A DNA stretch of 64,000 bases from Ureibacillus sp. FSL W7-1570 (GCF_038593265.1 NZ_CP151979.1:310001-374000), one strand, 5' to 3'. Shown: positions 17,945 through 26,812, counted from the first letter of the stretch. Notes: a model not told the origin generated them from the sequence alone. A program made the numbers and translations.

Positions 17945-19591
17945 TCAAAATAGGAAAAAGGAGAATTTGAGCCAACTCAAATTCTCCTTTTTCCATTTCT
18001 CTCCATTATTTTTGGTCAGTTGATCTTTGTTGGCCGTGTATTTCCGTAAATTCACGGCCATTAAGGCAATCCCCATTTCATTTTCCACCTTCGATTTTCC
18101 TCGGACGGAAAATCGAGTGAAACGCAAATTAGCCTTCAAGAATCCAAAAACTGGTTCTACGTCCATTTTACGTTGACGGAAAATAGAACCTGCTTTTTCT
18201 TCTGAAAGCTTCGCTCTTACATATTCTTTTTGTCGTTCCCATTTTTCATTCACCATGACCTTTCGGTGATTGCCTTCCTTTGCTTTTGTGCATGATGAAC
18301 GAAATGGACATCCTGAACAGTTTTCACATTCATAGATTTTCAATTCTCGTTTAAAACCGGTCTTATCGGTACGTACAGAACGATAACGGAAGGTTACTCG
18401 CTGCTGATTCGGACAAATGTAGGTATCACTTTCTTCGTCGTACATCCAATTGTCTGGATGAAATGGGTTTTGTTTATATTTCTTCTTTTGTTCTTTCTCA
18501 TACATGGTATATGGAATAAGTGCCTCACATTTTCGATTCGAAAGGATGTCCTCATAGTTCTGTTCACTACCATAACCAGCATCTGCGACAATATATTTTG
18601 GCAATGGAAAATAATGCTTCTCAATCTCATTCAAGAACGGAATCAATGTACGTGTATCAGTAGGATTTGGAAAGATGCTATAAGCTAGTGCGTATTGACC
18701 TTCTGTTGCGATTTGTACGTTGTATCCAGCCTTCAATTGACCGTTTTTCATATAGTCGTCTTTCATTCGCATGAACGTCGCATCTAAGTCTGTTTTGGAA
18801 TAACTATTCCGTTCACCCAAGATTTCGAAGTCTTTTTGATACTTTTGTTTACGTAAAATCAAGTCAATCAACTGTTTGTACACTCGCTTCGGATATTTCC
18901 GTTCGCTTCTTAATGCTTTTCGTTCTGTGGCATCGGGCGATGCTTCTATCTTTTGGTCATATTCCGTAATCACTTCATCGACTTGTTGCACCATTTGAGC
19001 GAGTTCTTCTACGGACAATTCCCCATCACTTTCCCGCTCCATTTCAGGGATGATTTCCTTCTCTAACAGTTCGTTGTAGAGCTGATTGGATTTTTCAATT
19101 AAGCTTTGGTTGTATTTTTCAATGGATTTCTTCCATACGAAAGTAAATTTATTGGCATTCGCTTCAATCTTCGTACCATCGATAAAAATAGCTTCTTGAT
19201 CGATTAATTTTTCTTCCACCAGTTGGCAACGGAATTGGACAAAACATTGACGAATTAATTCTTTTACTTCCGGATGCACACGAAAACGATTGATCGTCCG
19301 ATAACTTGGTTCATAGCCTTGTGCCAACCACATCATCCGAATACTGTCCTTTAAAAGGGCTTCAATTTTCCGACCTGAAAAGACTGATTGGGAATAAGCA
19401 CACAAAATAATTTTTAGCATCATGCGTGGATGATAAGCAGGACAACCTGTATTTCGAAGAAACGGCTGGAAGGCTTCATCTGGAATACTTTCAACTAAAT
19501 GGTGAATGTGGAAGGCAATATCATTTTCTTGTAATTTTATTTCTAAATCTAGAGGCAAAACTAATTGATTCATGTTATAATATTTGAACAT
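17945..19591 (-). CDS. IS1182-family DDE transposase
   Basis: A 548-residue transposase that appears intact. N-terminal DUF772-type domain (NTGCPAYHPRMMLKIILCAYSQ), DDE core with DGTKIEANANKFTF (first Asp), VADAGYGSEQNYE (second Asp) and the Glu in RQRKMDVEPVFGFLKANLRFTRF. A Cys-rich segment (CENCSGCPFRSSC) lies between, as is usual for the family. ATG 19591 follows AGGAAGTG. The last codons and stop lie in a hairpin (17956-17991), so transcription probably ends within the gene's edge. Confidence 0.93.
   Translation of the reverse strand: MFKYYNMNQLVLPLDLEIKLQENDIAFHIHHLVESIPDEAFQPFLRNTGCPAYHPRMMLKIILCAYSQSVFSGRKIEALLKDSIRMMWLAQGYEPSYRTINRFRVHPEVKELIRQCFVQFRCQLVEEKLIDQEAIFIDGTKIEANANKFTFVWKKSIEKYNQSLIEKSNQLYNELLEKEIIPEMERESDGELSVEELAQMVQQVDEVITEYDQKIEASPDATERKALRSERKYPKRVYKQLIDLILRKQKYQKDFEILGERNSYSKTDLDATFMRMKDDYMKNGQLKAGYNVQIATEGQYALAYSIFPNPTDTRTLIPFLNEIEKHYFPLPKYIVADAGYGSEQNYEDILSNRKCEALIPYTMYEKEQKKKYKQNPFHPDNWMYDEESDTYICPNQQRVTFRYRSVRTDKTGFKRELKIYECENCSGCPFRSSCTKAKEGNHRKVMVNEKWERQKEYVRAKLSEEKAGSIFRQRKMDVEPVFGFLKANLRFTRFSVRGKSKVENEMGIALMAVNLRKYTANKDQLTKNNGEKWKKENLSWLKFSFFLF
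17956..17991 (-). terminator. Hairpin at the transposase 3' end
   Basis: Stem of 16 bp, AAAAGGAGAATTTGAG with CTCAAATTCTCCTTTT, with T-rich ends on both strands. Confidence 0.7.
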
Positions 19592-19732
19592 AAGGACACT
19601 TCCTTTGATAAAATTTTTTGGGGTAGATACTTAAATTTTATCAGAAGATGTCCTTATTTTTATTAAAAAAATAGTAATAGCCCATGAAATTTCATTCCAA
19701 CATTTCATGGGCTGTTTCCATTTTAGAGGAGG

Positions 19733-19748
19733 GTTTTGTCCCAGCCTC
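19733..19748 (-). repeat. IS terminal inverted repeat, transposase 5' side
   Basis: GTTTTGTCCCAGCCTC, exact complement of 17924-17939. Confidence 0.85.
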
Positions 19749-20158
19749 TTTTTTATGTTTAAAATTCTTCCTATTTTTCCATACTAAAGCTGATTAGGTA
19801 ATACCTTCTTATGTTTCATGAGGAGAGATGGTCTGTATCCTAAAAAATGGGAAAATGGAAGGTTCATAATAAGCAGCCATGCAAAATCAAGGTCTGCTTT
19901 CGGGAGTGGGAAGGTGATTGTACATAAGTTTCCTGGCCTCCCGGTTTATTGTCGAAACGGTTTCTGCCAAATAGTTGTCGCCATCCGGATGAGCTTGCAA
20001 TCCGTTAGTTGACTTCCTCTGTTTATTCTTCGTTATTTCGCAAGCTCGTCATTCTGCATCGATCGGACAGGTGGTGGATGAAAAGAAGAAACAAGTAAAA
20101 ATAAAAGTTTGTCGTATTTTTGCTAGTTTCAGCGAATTTCTTCTACTATTGTCAATCA
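19749..20158. other. Intergenic stretch between the IS and the spoIIA promoter
   Basis: About 410 bases with no recognisable gene. A 64-codon frame at 19818 lacks similarity to anything I know. In B. subtilis this place holds dacF, so it may contain decayed coding sequence, but I cannot recognise penicillin-binding motifs in it. Confidence 0.4.
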
Positions 20159-20186
20159 AAAGGAATTTGGACGTGCTATGTGGAAT
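20159..20186 (+). promoter_or_regulatory. SigH-type promoter of the spoIIA operon
   Basis: AAAGGAATT (20159-20167) matches the SigH -35 (RnAGGAwWW), and GTGGAAT (20180-20186) the -10 (RnnGAAT), 12 bp apart. spoIIA is a known SigH target in B. subtilis. It ends 26 bp before the spoIIAA ATG. Confidence 0.75.
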
Positions 20187-20212
20187 TGCGAAGGGAGGAG
20201 GCGATGTAACGG

Positions 20213-20563
20213 ATGAATTATGAAATCAATATGGAAAATGATATTGCAATTATCCGACTCTATGGCGAATTGGATCATCATGAAGCCGAAAAAATTCGAA
20301 CAGACATTTCCAAAACGATTTTGAAAGGGAAATTACACACCATTATTTGGAATTTAGAGAGATTGAATTTTATGGACAGTTCAGGAGTTGGCCTCATCTT
20401 GGGCCGCATGCGGGAGTTGAATGCGGTCAATGGACAAACGATCATCCTCAATCCATCCAATACGATGAAAAAAATATTTCAATTTTCCGGGTTAAGCAAG
20501 TATGTGATGGAGGGTAAAGAAGAAGAGGCTATTTTATATGCAAGGGGGATTGTGAATGGATAA
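20213..20563 (+). CDS. spoIIAA: SpoIIAA, anti-anti-sigma-F factor
   Basis: A 116-residue STAS protein. When dephosphorylated it binds SpoIIAB and frees SigF in the forespore. The phosphorylated serine is visible in NFMDSSGVGLILGRMRE. Strong RBS GGGAGGAGGCG. It overlaps spoIIAB by 8 bp, the compact arrangement of the spoIIA operon. Confidence 0.95.
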   Translation: MNYEINMENDIAIIRLYGELDHHEAEKIRTDISKTILKGKLHTIIWNLERLNFMDSSGVGLILGRMRELNAVNGQTIILNPSNTMKKIFQFSGLSKYVMEGKEEEAILYARGIVNG

Positions 20564-20999
20564 TGAAATGACACTATCATTCGTAGCATTAAGCGAAAAT
20601 GAAAGCTTGGCGAGAATTGCCATCACAAGTTTTGTGGCTCAATTGGATCCAACGATCGACGAACTTTCCGAATTTAAAACCATCGTATCGGAAGCTGTCT
20701 CCAATGCAATTATTCATGGATATGACGAGGATGGCAAAGGGATTGTCACAGTCCATGCGGTTCGCGAAGGCGATGTTGTTTCGGTTGCTGTGAAAGATGA
20801 AGGAAAAGGGATTCCGGATATTAAAAAAGCGATGGAGCCTTTGTTCACTACAAAACCGGATATGGAACGTTCCGGCATGGGCTTTACGATTATGGAAAGT
20901 TTCGCGGATCATCTTCAAGTGGAATCGGAACCGGGTGTTGGAACGGTTGTTACTTTTTCCAAAAAATTTCACTCCATGAAAATGAAGCAAATTTCTTAA
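20556..20999 (+). CDS. spoIIAB: SpoIIAB, anti-sigma-F factor and SpoIIAA kinase
   Basis: A 147-residue GHKL-fold protein that holds SigF inactive and phosphorylates SpoIIAA. ATP-binding boxes are visible: N box EAVSNAIIHGYDE, G1 KDEGKGIPD, G2 MERSGMGFTIME. Start ATG 20556 overlaps the end of spoIIAA. It is followed by an unusually long gap of about 90 bp before sigF. Confidence 0.95.
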   Translation: MDNEMTLSFVALSENESLARIAITSFVAQLDPTIDELSEFKTIVSEAVSNAIIHGYDEDGKGIVTVHAVREGDVVSVAVKDEGKGIPDIKKAMEPLFTTKPDMERSGMGFTIMESFADHLQVESEPGVGTVVTFSKKFHSMKMKQIS

Positions 21000-21089
21000 T
21001 TCCATCATGAAATTCAACACCCTTTTTTAAAGAATATTTTTCAAAATGGATGCCAATCTATTTAAGGGTATTTGGAAGAAGTAAGGGGG

Positions 21090-21884
21090 ATGAGGACAAT
21101 CGAACAGCCGTCCAATGTTTTGTTGACGCAGGAAAAAATGCGGGAGTTGATCAGGCTCGCACAAGCTGGAGATATGGAAGCACGGAAACAAATGATTGAA
21201 GGGAATACGCGGCTTGTTTGGTCGATTGTTCAACGCTTTGCTTCTCGCGGGGTAGAGCTTGAAGATCTATTCCAAATTGGTTGTATCGGTTTAATGAAAT
21301 CAGTGGATAAATTTGATTTATCGTATGACGTTAAATTTTCAACCTATGCGGTACCGATGATTATTGGTGAAATACAGCGTTTTTTGCGTGATGACGGCAT
21401 GGTGAAAGTGAGCCGCTCCATCCGGGAATTGAATTTTAAAATACGTCAAGTGACCGATGAATATTTAAAGACCAATGAGAAGCCACCTTCAGTCTCGGAA
21501 TTGGCCGAAATGCTCGGTGTATCACAGGATGAAATCTTAATGGCGACCGATGCCATGAGAGATCCTGCTTCTCTCCATGAACAACTGTTTGAATCAGAGG
21601 GAGATTCCATCACGTTAATGGATCAAATGAAGGATGAAAAATCCGAATTGCCATTTCAATATATTTCTTTGAAAGAAGTGTTGAAAAAACTCGATAAGAG
21701 AGAGCAAGCGATTATTTACTTGCGCTATTATCACGATTTGACCCAGACGGATATCGCCGAAAGACTTGGCATTTCCCAAGTACAAGTCTCGAGGCTTGAA
21801 AAGAAAATTTTGGCCCAATTGAAAGAATGGATGGATACATCATCAACGACAACAAGAAAAACAAAAAAGACGGTGAATAAATGA
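21090..21884 (+). CDS. sigF: SigF, forespore-specific RNA polymerase sigma factor
   Basis: Early forespore sigma factor. Region 2 (NTRLVWSIVQRF, DLFQIGCIGLMKSVDKFD, FSTYAVPMIIGEIQRFLRDDG), region 3 and region 4 (YLRYYHDLTQTDIAERLGISQVQVSRLEKKIL) are complete. The start is uncertain: ATG 21090 has AAGGGGG almost touching it, and TTG 21072 in frame has AAGGG only three bases away. From 21090 it has 264 residues (B. subtilis 255). Its stop overlaps the spoVAF start (ATGA). Confidence 0.93.
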   Translation: MRTIEQPSNVLLTQEKMRELIRLAQAGDMEARKQMIEGNTRLVWSIVQRFASRGVELEDLFQIGCIGLMKSVDKFDLSYDVKFSTYAVPMIIGEIQRFLRDDGMVKVSRSIRELNFKIRQVTDEYLKTNEKPPSVSELAEMLGVSQDEILMATDAMRDPASLHEQLFESEGDSITLMDQMKDEKSELPFQYISLKEVLKKLDKREQAIIYLRYYHDLTQTDIAERLGISQVQVSRLEKKILAQLKEWMDTSSTTTRKTKKTVNK

Positions 21885-23341
21885 CGAACAGAATTTTTGC
21901 ATCCAAAGAAGACGCAAAAGAATTCTTGTATTCAAAATTTGGAAAAGATGAATCTTTTGATGTTTGTATCAAAGATGTTTATGTGAAAAAATTACCGGTG
22001 TTATGCGTGTATATAAGCGGGCTTGTTGACGGAAGTACCCTCACTGATCAATTGGCTCCGCTTTACTTTGATAGCGATGATAATGGGCAAGTTCCGGCTG
22101 AGGACATCAATGACGACACTTATTTCGACAATACTTTCAATTTCTATGGAAAATCCGAGCCGAAAGACAAGGAAGAATTTTTGCTGGGTGTCTTAAGCGG
22201 CCAAGTAGGCTTTGTTACACTACATGGATTTGCCTATTTGTTAGAGTTGAGAAACTATCCAGGTCGTCAGCCGGAAGAGCCGGATAATGAAAAAGTCATT
22301 CGAGGTTCCCGTGACGGTTTTGCGGAAAATATTATGATCAATACGGCACTCATTCGCAGGAGAATTCGGAGTCCTGAGCTGCGATTTGAAATGCACAAAA
22401 TCACTTCAAATGGCAGAACCGATGTAGCGATTGCTTACATTAAAGATATCGTCAATGATCAACATTTAAAATGGGTGAAACAAAGAATCGAAGAAATCAA
22501 ACACGATGGATTGACAATGGCCGACAAAACCTTGGAGGAATGGATCTTTAAGCAAAAGTTCCATCCGGTGCCTTTTGTTCGATATTCTGAGAGACCGGAC
22601 ATCGTTGCTGCCCACCTCCTTGAAGGCCATATCGCCATCATTGTTGATACTTCCCCATCCGTCATTTTGCTGCCGATTACAATATTCCACTTGATGCAGC
22701 ATGCGGAGGAATATAGGCAATCGGCACTTGTCGGTTCTACTGTTCGGCTGTTGCGCTATTCGGCCATTATTTTAAGTTTAACATTGATGCCTATATGGTA
22801 TTTGCTGGCCACCCATGAAGAATATTTACCGGAAGCGCTTGATTTTATCGGTGCGAAAGAAGAATCGAATATACCGCTCTTGCTTCAAGTTTTCATTGCC
22901 GATTTAGGGTTGGAATATTTGCGGATTGCTGCGATTCATACACCAACGCCGCTATCCACTGCCATGGGGTTGGTAGCGGGCGTTATCATCGGGCAAATTG
23001 CCATCGATGTTGGATTATTCTCGCCGGAAGTGGTTCTTTATTCGGCGGTTGTAGCGATCTTTACTTTTGCGATTCCAACCTTTGAATTGAGCGTTTCCAT
23101 TAAATATTTCCGTTTTATCGTGCTGGTGTTGACAGCTTTATTTGGACCAAGCGGATTTTTCATCGGCTTTTTCTTTATTTTTTCGTATTTCTGCTCACTT
23201 CGGCCGATGCAAATCCCCTATATGTGGCCGCTTGTACCGTTTTTCCCAAAAGCTTTCTTGAGGGTATTTATCCGATTCCCGATGGCGGACGATGCGCTCA
23301 GACCTTACATTGTCGGAGCGAAACAGCGAAAACGGACTTAA
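21881..23341 (+). CDS. spoVAF: SpoVAF, GerA-like spore germination protein
   Basis: A 486-residue inner spore membrane protein of the GerA A-subunit family, with a large soluble N-terminal part and four or five helices in the C-terminal half. The GerA-type segment IAAIHTPTPLSTAMGLVAGVIIGQIAIDVGLFSPEV lies near residues 350-390. In B. subtilis it ends the spoVAA-AF operon; here it directly follows sigF with a 4-bp overlap and none of spoVAA-AE is present. SpoVAF helps ion release early in germination. Confidence 0.9.
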   Translation: MTNRIFASKEDAKEFLYSKFGKDESFDVCIKDVYVKKLPVLCVYISGLVDGSTLTDQLAPLYFDSDDNGQVPAEDINDDTYFDNTFNFYGKSEPKDKEEFLLGVLSGQVGFVTLHGFAYLLELRNYPGRQPEEPDNEKVIRGSRDGFAENIMINTALIRRRIRSPELRFEMHKITSNGRTDVAIAYIKDIVNDQHLKWVKQRIEEIKHDGLTMADKTLEEWIFKQKFHPVPFVRYSERPDIVAAHLLEGHIAIIVDTSPSVILLPITIFHLMQHAEEYRQSALVGSTVRLLRYSAIILSLTLMPIWYLLATHEEYLPEALDFIGAKEESNIPLLLQVFIADLGLEYLRIAAIHTPTPLSTAMGLVAGVIIGQIAIDVGLFSPEVVLYSAVVAIFTFAIPTFELSVSIKYFRFIVLVLTALFGPSGFFIGFFFIFSYFCSLRPMQIPYMWPLVPFFPKAFLRVFIRFPMADDALRPYIVGAKQRKRT

Positions 23342-23437
23342 ATTCTGTTGCGAAAGCCATGCGCCTATGTTAAAGTTCAAACATAATACTAAAAATTGCG
23401 GCTGTCCATTGTCGAAATATTCAATCTTCATCAAAAA

Positions 23438-23475
23438 GGAAAGCTTGCAGATGCGGGCTTTCCGATTTTGTAATT
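23438..23475 (+). terminator. Possible terminator after spoVAF
   Basis: GGAAAGC pairs with GCTTTCC; the T-rich tract after it is imperfect. Confidence 0.35.
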
Positions 23476-23587
23476 ATTTTTTTCTACTGCTTTTTTAATA
23501 AATGGTATAAAATGGAGATTAAGAGATAGAAATGGTGTGATTATATTCATAGACATGGACAGCTTCATTGAATACGGAGGGGAATCT

Positions 23588-24913
23588 ATGCACTTATTCG
23601 GAACACAAACAATCGGAGAAAATGGTCATTTACATATCGGTGGAGTTGATGCGGTAGAGCTTGCAAAAGAGTACGGAACTCCGGTAATCGTTTATGACCT
23701 CGAATTAGTCAGAAATCGGGCACGCGCATTTAGAGAAACGTTTGAAAAACATGGTGTGAAAGCACAAGTCGCATATGCTTCAAAGGCATTTTCATGTATC
23801 GCAATCTATCAATTTGTGAATGAGGAAAATTTATCTTTGGATGTCGTTTCCGGTGGAGAATTATATACGGCCCTAAAGGCAAACTTTCCGGTGGAACGCA
23901 TTCACTTCCACGGAAACAATAAATCCTATGATGAATTGAATCTCGCATTTGATGCAAAAATTGGATGCATCGTAGTGGATAATTTCTATGAAATTGAGTT
24001 ATTGAAAGAGATTTCCGAATCACGGAAACAATCTATGAATATTTTATTGCGGGTGACACCGGGGGTAGAAGCCCATACGCATGATTTCATCACAACAGGT
24101 CAAGCGGATTCCAAATTCGGTTTTGACTTGAATAACGGTCAGGCTGATGAAGCGTTTCAATTGGTTGTGGATCATGAATATTTAAATTTATTGGGTCTGC
24201 ATTGTCATATAGGTTCCCAAATTTTTGAAACAGACGGTTTCAGTTTAGCCGCTGGAAAATTGATCGAAAAAATTGATGATTGGAATAAAAAATACAACTT
24301 TGAATGTAAAGTCCTCAATTTAGGAGGAGGTTTCGGTATCCGCTATACGGAGGAAGATCGTCCACTTGAACCTCATGTGTATGTGGAAGAAATGATCAAA
24401 ACGGTGAAGGAAGAAACCGCAAAACGCAGTTTATCCATGCCGGAAATTTGGATTGAACCAGGCCGTTCTTTAGTGGGGGATGCAGGAACGACACTATATA
24501 CGATCGGTTCACATAAAACCGTTCCAAATATTCGCGAATATATCGCCGTTGACGGAGGAATGAGCGACAACATCCGCCCGGCATTGTACGATGCAAAATA
24601 CGATGCGGTGATTGCCAATAAAGCGAACGAACCAAAAGAATACAAATATACAGTTGCTGGTAAACTGTGCGAATCCGGTGATAAACTGATTGTGGATGCC
24701 CCACTTCAAAAAGCGGAACCAGGCGATATTCTTGCGATTTTCTGTACTGGCGCTTACGGATATTCAATGGCATCCAATTACAACCGCGTACCGAGACCTG
24801 CAGTTGTTTTTGTGGAAAACGGGAAACATCAATTGGCCATTCGCAGAGAAAGTTACGACGATCTCATCTTAAACGATATGGAATATCAATTAAATAAGGT
24901 GAATCAACTGTGA
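23588..24913 (+). CDS. lysA: LysA, diaminopimelate decarboxylase
   Basis: Last step of lysine synthesis: meso-diaminopimelate to L-lysine plus CO2. A 441-residue fold-type III PLP enzyme: Lys in VAYASKAFSCIAI (Schiff base), HCHIGSQI, glycine-rich LNLGGGFGIRY, EPGRSLVGDAG and the active-site FCTGAYGYSMASNYN. ATG 23588 after GGAGGGG. Its stop overlaps the start of a 32-codon membrane peptide. Confidence 0.95.
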   Translation: MHLFGTQTIGENGHLHIGGVDAVELAKEYGTPVIVYDLELVRNRARAFRETFEKHGVKAQVAYASKAFSCIAIYQFVNEENLSLDVVSGGELYTALKANFPVERIHFHGNNKSYDELNLAFDAKIGCIVVDNFYEIELLKEISESRKQSMNILLRVTPGVEAHTHDFITTGQADSKFGFDLNNGQADEAFQLVVDHEYLNLLGLHCHIGSQIFETDGFSLAAGKLIEKIDDWNKKYNFECKVLNLGGGFGIRYTEEDRPLEPHVYVEEMIKTVKEETAKRSLSMPEIWIEPGRSLVGDAGTTLYTIGSHKTVPNIREYIAVDGGMSDNIRPALYDAKYDAVIANKANEPKEYKYTVAGKLCESGDKLIVDAPLQKAEPGDILAIFCTGAYGYSMASNYNRVPRPAVVFVENGKHQLAIRRESYDDLILNDMEYQLNKVNQL

Positions 24914-25008
24914 AAATTTCAAGATGGAAATTGCTAGGAATCCTCATTGCTTTTTGTTTAATATGGGCATTGTTTTACATTTTTTTCTTAATTCCAAGAC
25001 TCGATTGA
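24910..25008 (+). CDS. Small single-helix membrane peptide coupled to lysA
   Basis: A 32-codon frame whose GTG (24910-24912) overlaps the lysA TGA (GTGA), with AAGGTG about 10 bases upstream inside lysA. The product has a basic start (KISRWK), one hydrophobic helix (LLGILIAFCLIWALFYIFFL) and ends IPRLD, a textbook N-in single-pass micropeptide. No family recognised. Translational coupling and the clean helix argue for a real gene; short length leaves doubt. Confidence 0.55.
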   Translation: MKISRWKLLGILIAFCLIWALFYIFFLIPRLD

Positions 25009-25112
25009 CTTGTTGCGATTTGGCAATAATTGGATGAAATTTGATTCTTGAATTGAAATCGTGTACGATAATATAGAATGTTGTATGCGATAAGAAAACG
25101 AGGGAATGTACT

Positions 25113-25481
25113 ATGTTAGTTCGTTATAAAAAATCACTCGAAAAAATAGCGATGGGATTACTTTCGTTTATGCCGCAGCAGAAAGATGTCAAAAAGCTGA
25201 TGGAAACAATGCAGTCCTACGAACAAGAAGACAATTGGCAATTATATTTATGGAAAAATAATGACGAGTATGTTGGTATTGTTGGGGTTGTGGTGGAAGA
25301 TTCTGTTGCGACGGTCCAACATATCACGGTCGTTCCTTCCTACCGCGGTGAAGGAATCGCGAAGAAAATGCTGAAGGAACTCATCGATTCCGGAAAATTT
25401 ACGGAAATTAAAGCATGCGAAGAAACAGAACCTTTTGTTAATAAATGCTTATATAGCATAAAAGAGGCAGACGGAAATTAA
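25113..25481 (+). CDS. ribT: RibT, GNAT-family acetyltransferase
   Basis: 122 residues with the distinctive RibT start LVRYKKSLEKIAMGLLSFMP and a GNAT acetyl-CoA loop at VVPSYRGEGIAKKML. In B. subtilis ribT ends the ribDEAHT operon; its substrate is unknown. Here it stands alone, with no riboflavin synthesis genes beside it. Its TAA stop shares the sequence TTAA with the convergent ypuF stop. Confidence 0.9.
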   Translation: MLVRYKKSLEKIAMGLLSFMPQQKDVKKLMETMQSYEQEDNWQLYLWKNNDEYVGIVGVVVEDSVATVQHITVVPSYRGEGIAKKMLKELIDSGKFTEIKACEETEPFVNKCLYSIKEADGN

Positions 25482-25978
25482 CGTCTGCCATTTCTTTTTT
25501 CTTCCCTCTTTCTGAGAATATCTGAACGATCGCGCAGCATATGCTTATGAAGAAGATACTTCGTGGACAACACGGGAAGGGATTCAATTTTTTCATTGAT
25601 TCGCTCTTCCAAAACCGTGTTTGTCACTTTGATTGAAAAAGGTTGAAATGGCTGTTTGTTTTCGATCGCCGCAATTGTTTTCAAACAATCATTACATAAT
25701 TGCCGAAAATCGATATAATCAAAAAATGGATGGTTTGGATTGGACAAGAACTTTTCATAAGCCTTTCTCATGATTCTGGATGCGCCTTCCCAATTATTTC
25801 TGCGCCAATGGTACAATCCGGTGGCCATTTGGATATATCCAACGAGGGGATGCGCTTTATTTCCAGGTGCGATGGTCTTCCAATAATCCTCTAAAACTTC
25901 GTGACATTCAAAATAATCTTGATTACCATTGAAATATGCGCAAAAATCGATAAATGACGGATGAAATAAAGGGTGCAT
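25478..25978 (-). CDS. ypuF: YpuF, DUF309 protein
   Basis: A 166-residue protein of the DUF309 family, shown by FNGNQDYFECHEVLEDYWK and LVGYIQMATGLYHWRRNN. The conserved His/Glu residues are suggestive of a metal site, function unknown. ATG 25978 (MHPLFHPSF) follows GAAAGGGGATT. It is convergent with ribT with a 4-bp overlap and divergent from scpA, as in B. subtilis. Confidence 0.88.
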   Translation of the reverse strand: MHPLFHPSFIDFCAYFNGNQDYFECHEVLEDYWKTIAPGNKAHPLVGYIQMATGLYHWRRNNWEGASRIMRKAYEKFLSNPNHPFFDYIDFRQLCNDCLKTIAAIENKQPFQPFSIKVTNTVLEERINEKIESLPVLSTKYLLHKHMLRDRSDILRKREEKRNGRR

Positions 25979-26032
25979 GGCCAGTAATCCCCTTTCTAAA
26001 TTCATTTATAAAGAATTCAAGGTGTGTGACAT

Positions 26033-26812
26033 ATGTATGAAGTAAAATTGGATGCTTTTCAAGGTCCGCTTGATTTATTATTGCACTTAATTCAGCGTTT
26101 GGAAATTGATATATATGATATACCGATGGCGGAATTGACCGCCCAATATATGGAGCATGTCCGGGCAATGAAAGTGTTGGAGCTGGAAGAAGCCAGCGAA
26201 TATTTGGTGATGGCAGCCACACTCCTCGCAATCAAGAGCCGAATGCTGCTTCCGATCCATGAAGGGGAAATGGAGGAGGCGGAATTTGAGTTGGATGAAC
26301 CGGACCCTAGGGAAGAATTGGTATTAAAGCTGATTGAATATAAAAAGTTTAAAGAAGCGGCCACCCAATTGAGACAGATGGAGGAAAACCGGCCGGAAAA
26401 CTTTACGAAACCGCCAAGCGACCTTTCCCCATATATGCCGGATGAGCAGCTTGCATTGTTCAATGCGGAAGTCAATGTTTACGATCTGCTTTACGCTTTT
26501 CAAAAAATGCTAAGGAGAAAACAATTGCGGAAACCGTTGAAAACAACGGTGAAGAAACAGGAAATTCCGGTAAAGGACCAAATGTTCAAAGTGGTGGATA
26601 TATTGAAAAAAAGGGGAGGCAAATCCAGCTTCTTTGAACTTTTCCCATACGAAGATAAAGCAACTATCATTGTAACCTTCTTATCCTTGTTGGAACTGAT
26701 GAAACGACAAATCGTTTTTGTCGAACAGGAAAATAACTTTGAAGATTTGACCGTGATACTGCAGAAGGAGGAACTGACAGGTGAACTCGAAGATTTTGAT
26801 GAGCAGGATTGA
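26033..26812 (+). CDS. scpA: ScpA, segregation and condensation protein A
   Basis: Kleisin subunit of the SMC-ScpAB condensin. 259 residues: N-terminal FQGPLDLLLHLIQRLEIDIYDIPM that binds SMC, an acidic middle, and a C-terminal winged helix that binds the SMC head (GGKSSFFELFPYEDKATIIVTFLSLLELMKRQ). Overlaps scpB by about 30 bp. Confidence 0.95.
   Translation: MYEVKLDAFQGPLDLLLHLIQRLEIDIYDIPMAELTAQYMEHVRAMKVLELEEASEYLVMAATLLAIKSRMLLPIHEGEMEEAEFELDEPDPREELVLKLIEYKKFKEAATQLRQMEENRPENFTKPPSDLSPYMPDEQLALFNAEVNVYDLLYAFQKMLRRKQLRKPLKTTVKKQEIPVKDQMFKVVDILKKRGGKSSFFELFPYEDKATIIVTFLSLLELMKRQIVFVEQENNFEDLTVILQKEELTGELEDFDEQD

Larger units (their letters stand above)
17924..19748. mobile_element. Complete IS1182-family insertion sequence
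   Basis: About 1.83 kb bounded by a perfect 16-bp inverted repeat, GAGGCTGGGACAAAAC at 17924-17939 and its complement at 19733-19748. It carries one intact transposase on the minus strand. Internal hairpins lie just inside both ends (17956-17991 and 19679-19711), which could insulate the transposase from outside transcription. No clear direct target duplication is seen in the flanks. It sits between the SulP gene and the spoIIA leader. Confidence 0.88.

Noticed and set aside
17924-19748. IS transposase inverted repeats as a riboswitch or terminator pair
   Set aside because: The 16-bp complementary ends are 1.8 kb apart and frame an intact DDE transposase, so they are insertion sequence ends.
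19818-20012. 64-codon frame between the IS and spoIIA
   Set aside because: No convincing ribosome binding site, no recognisable motif, and no hydrophobic or domain pattern.
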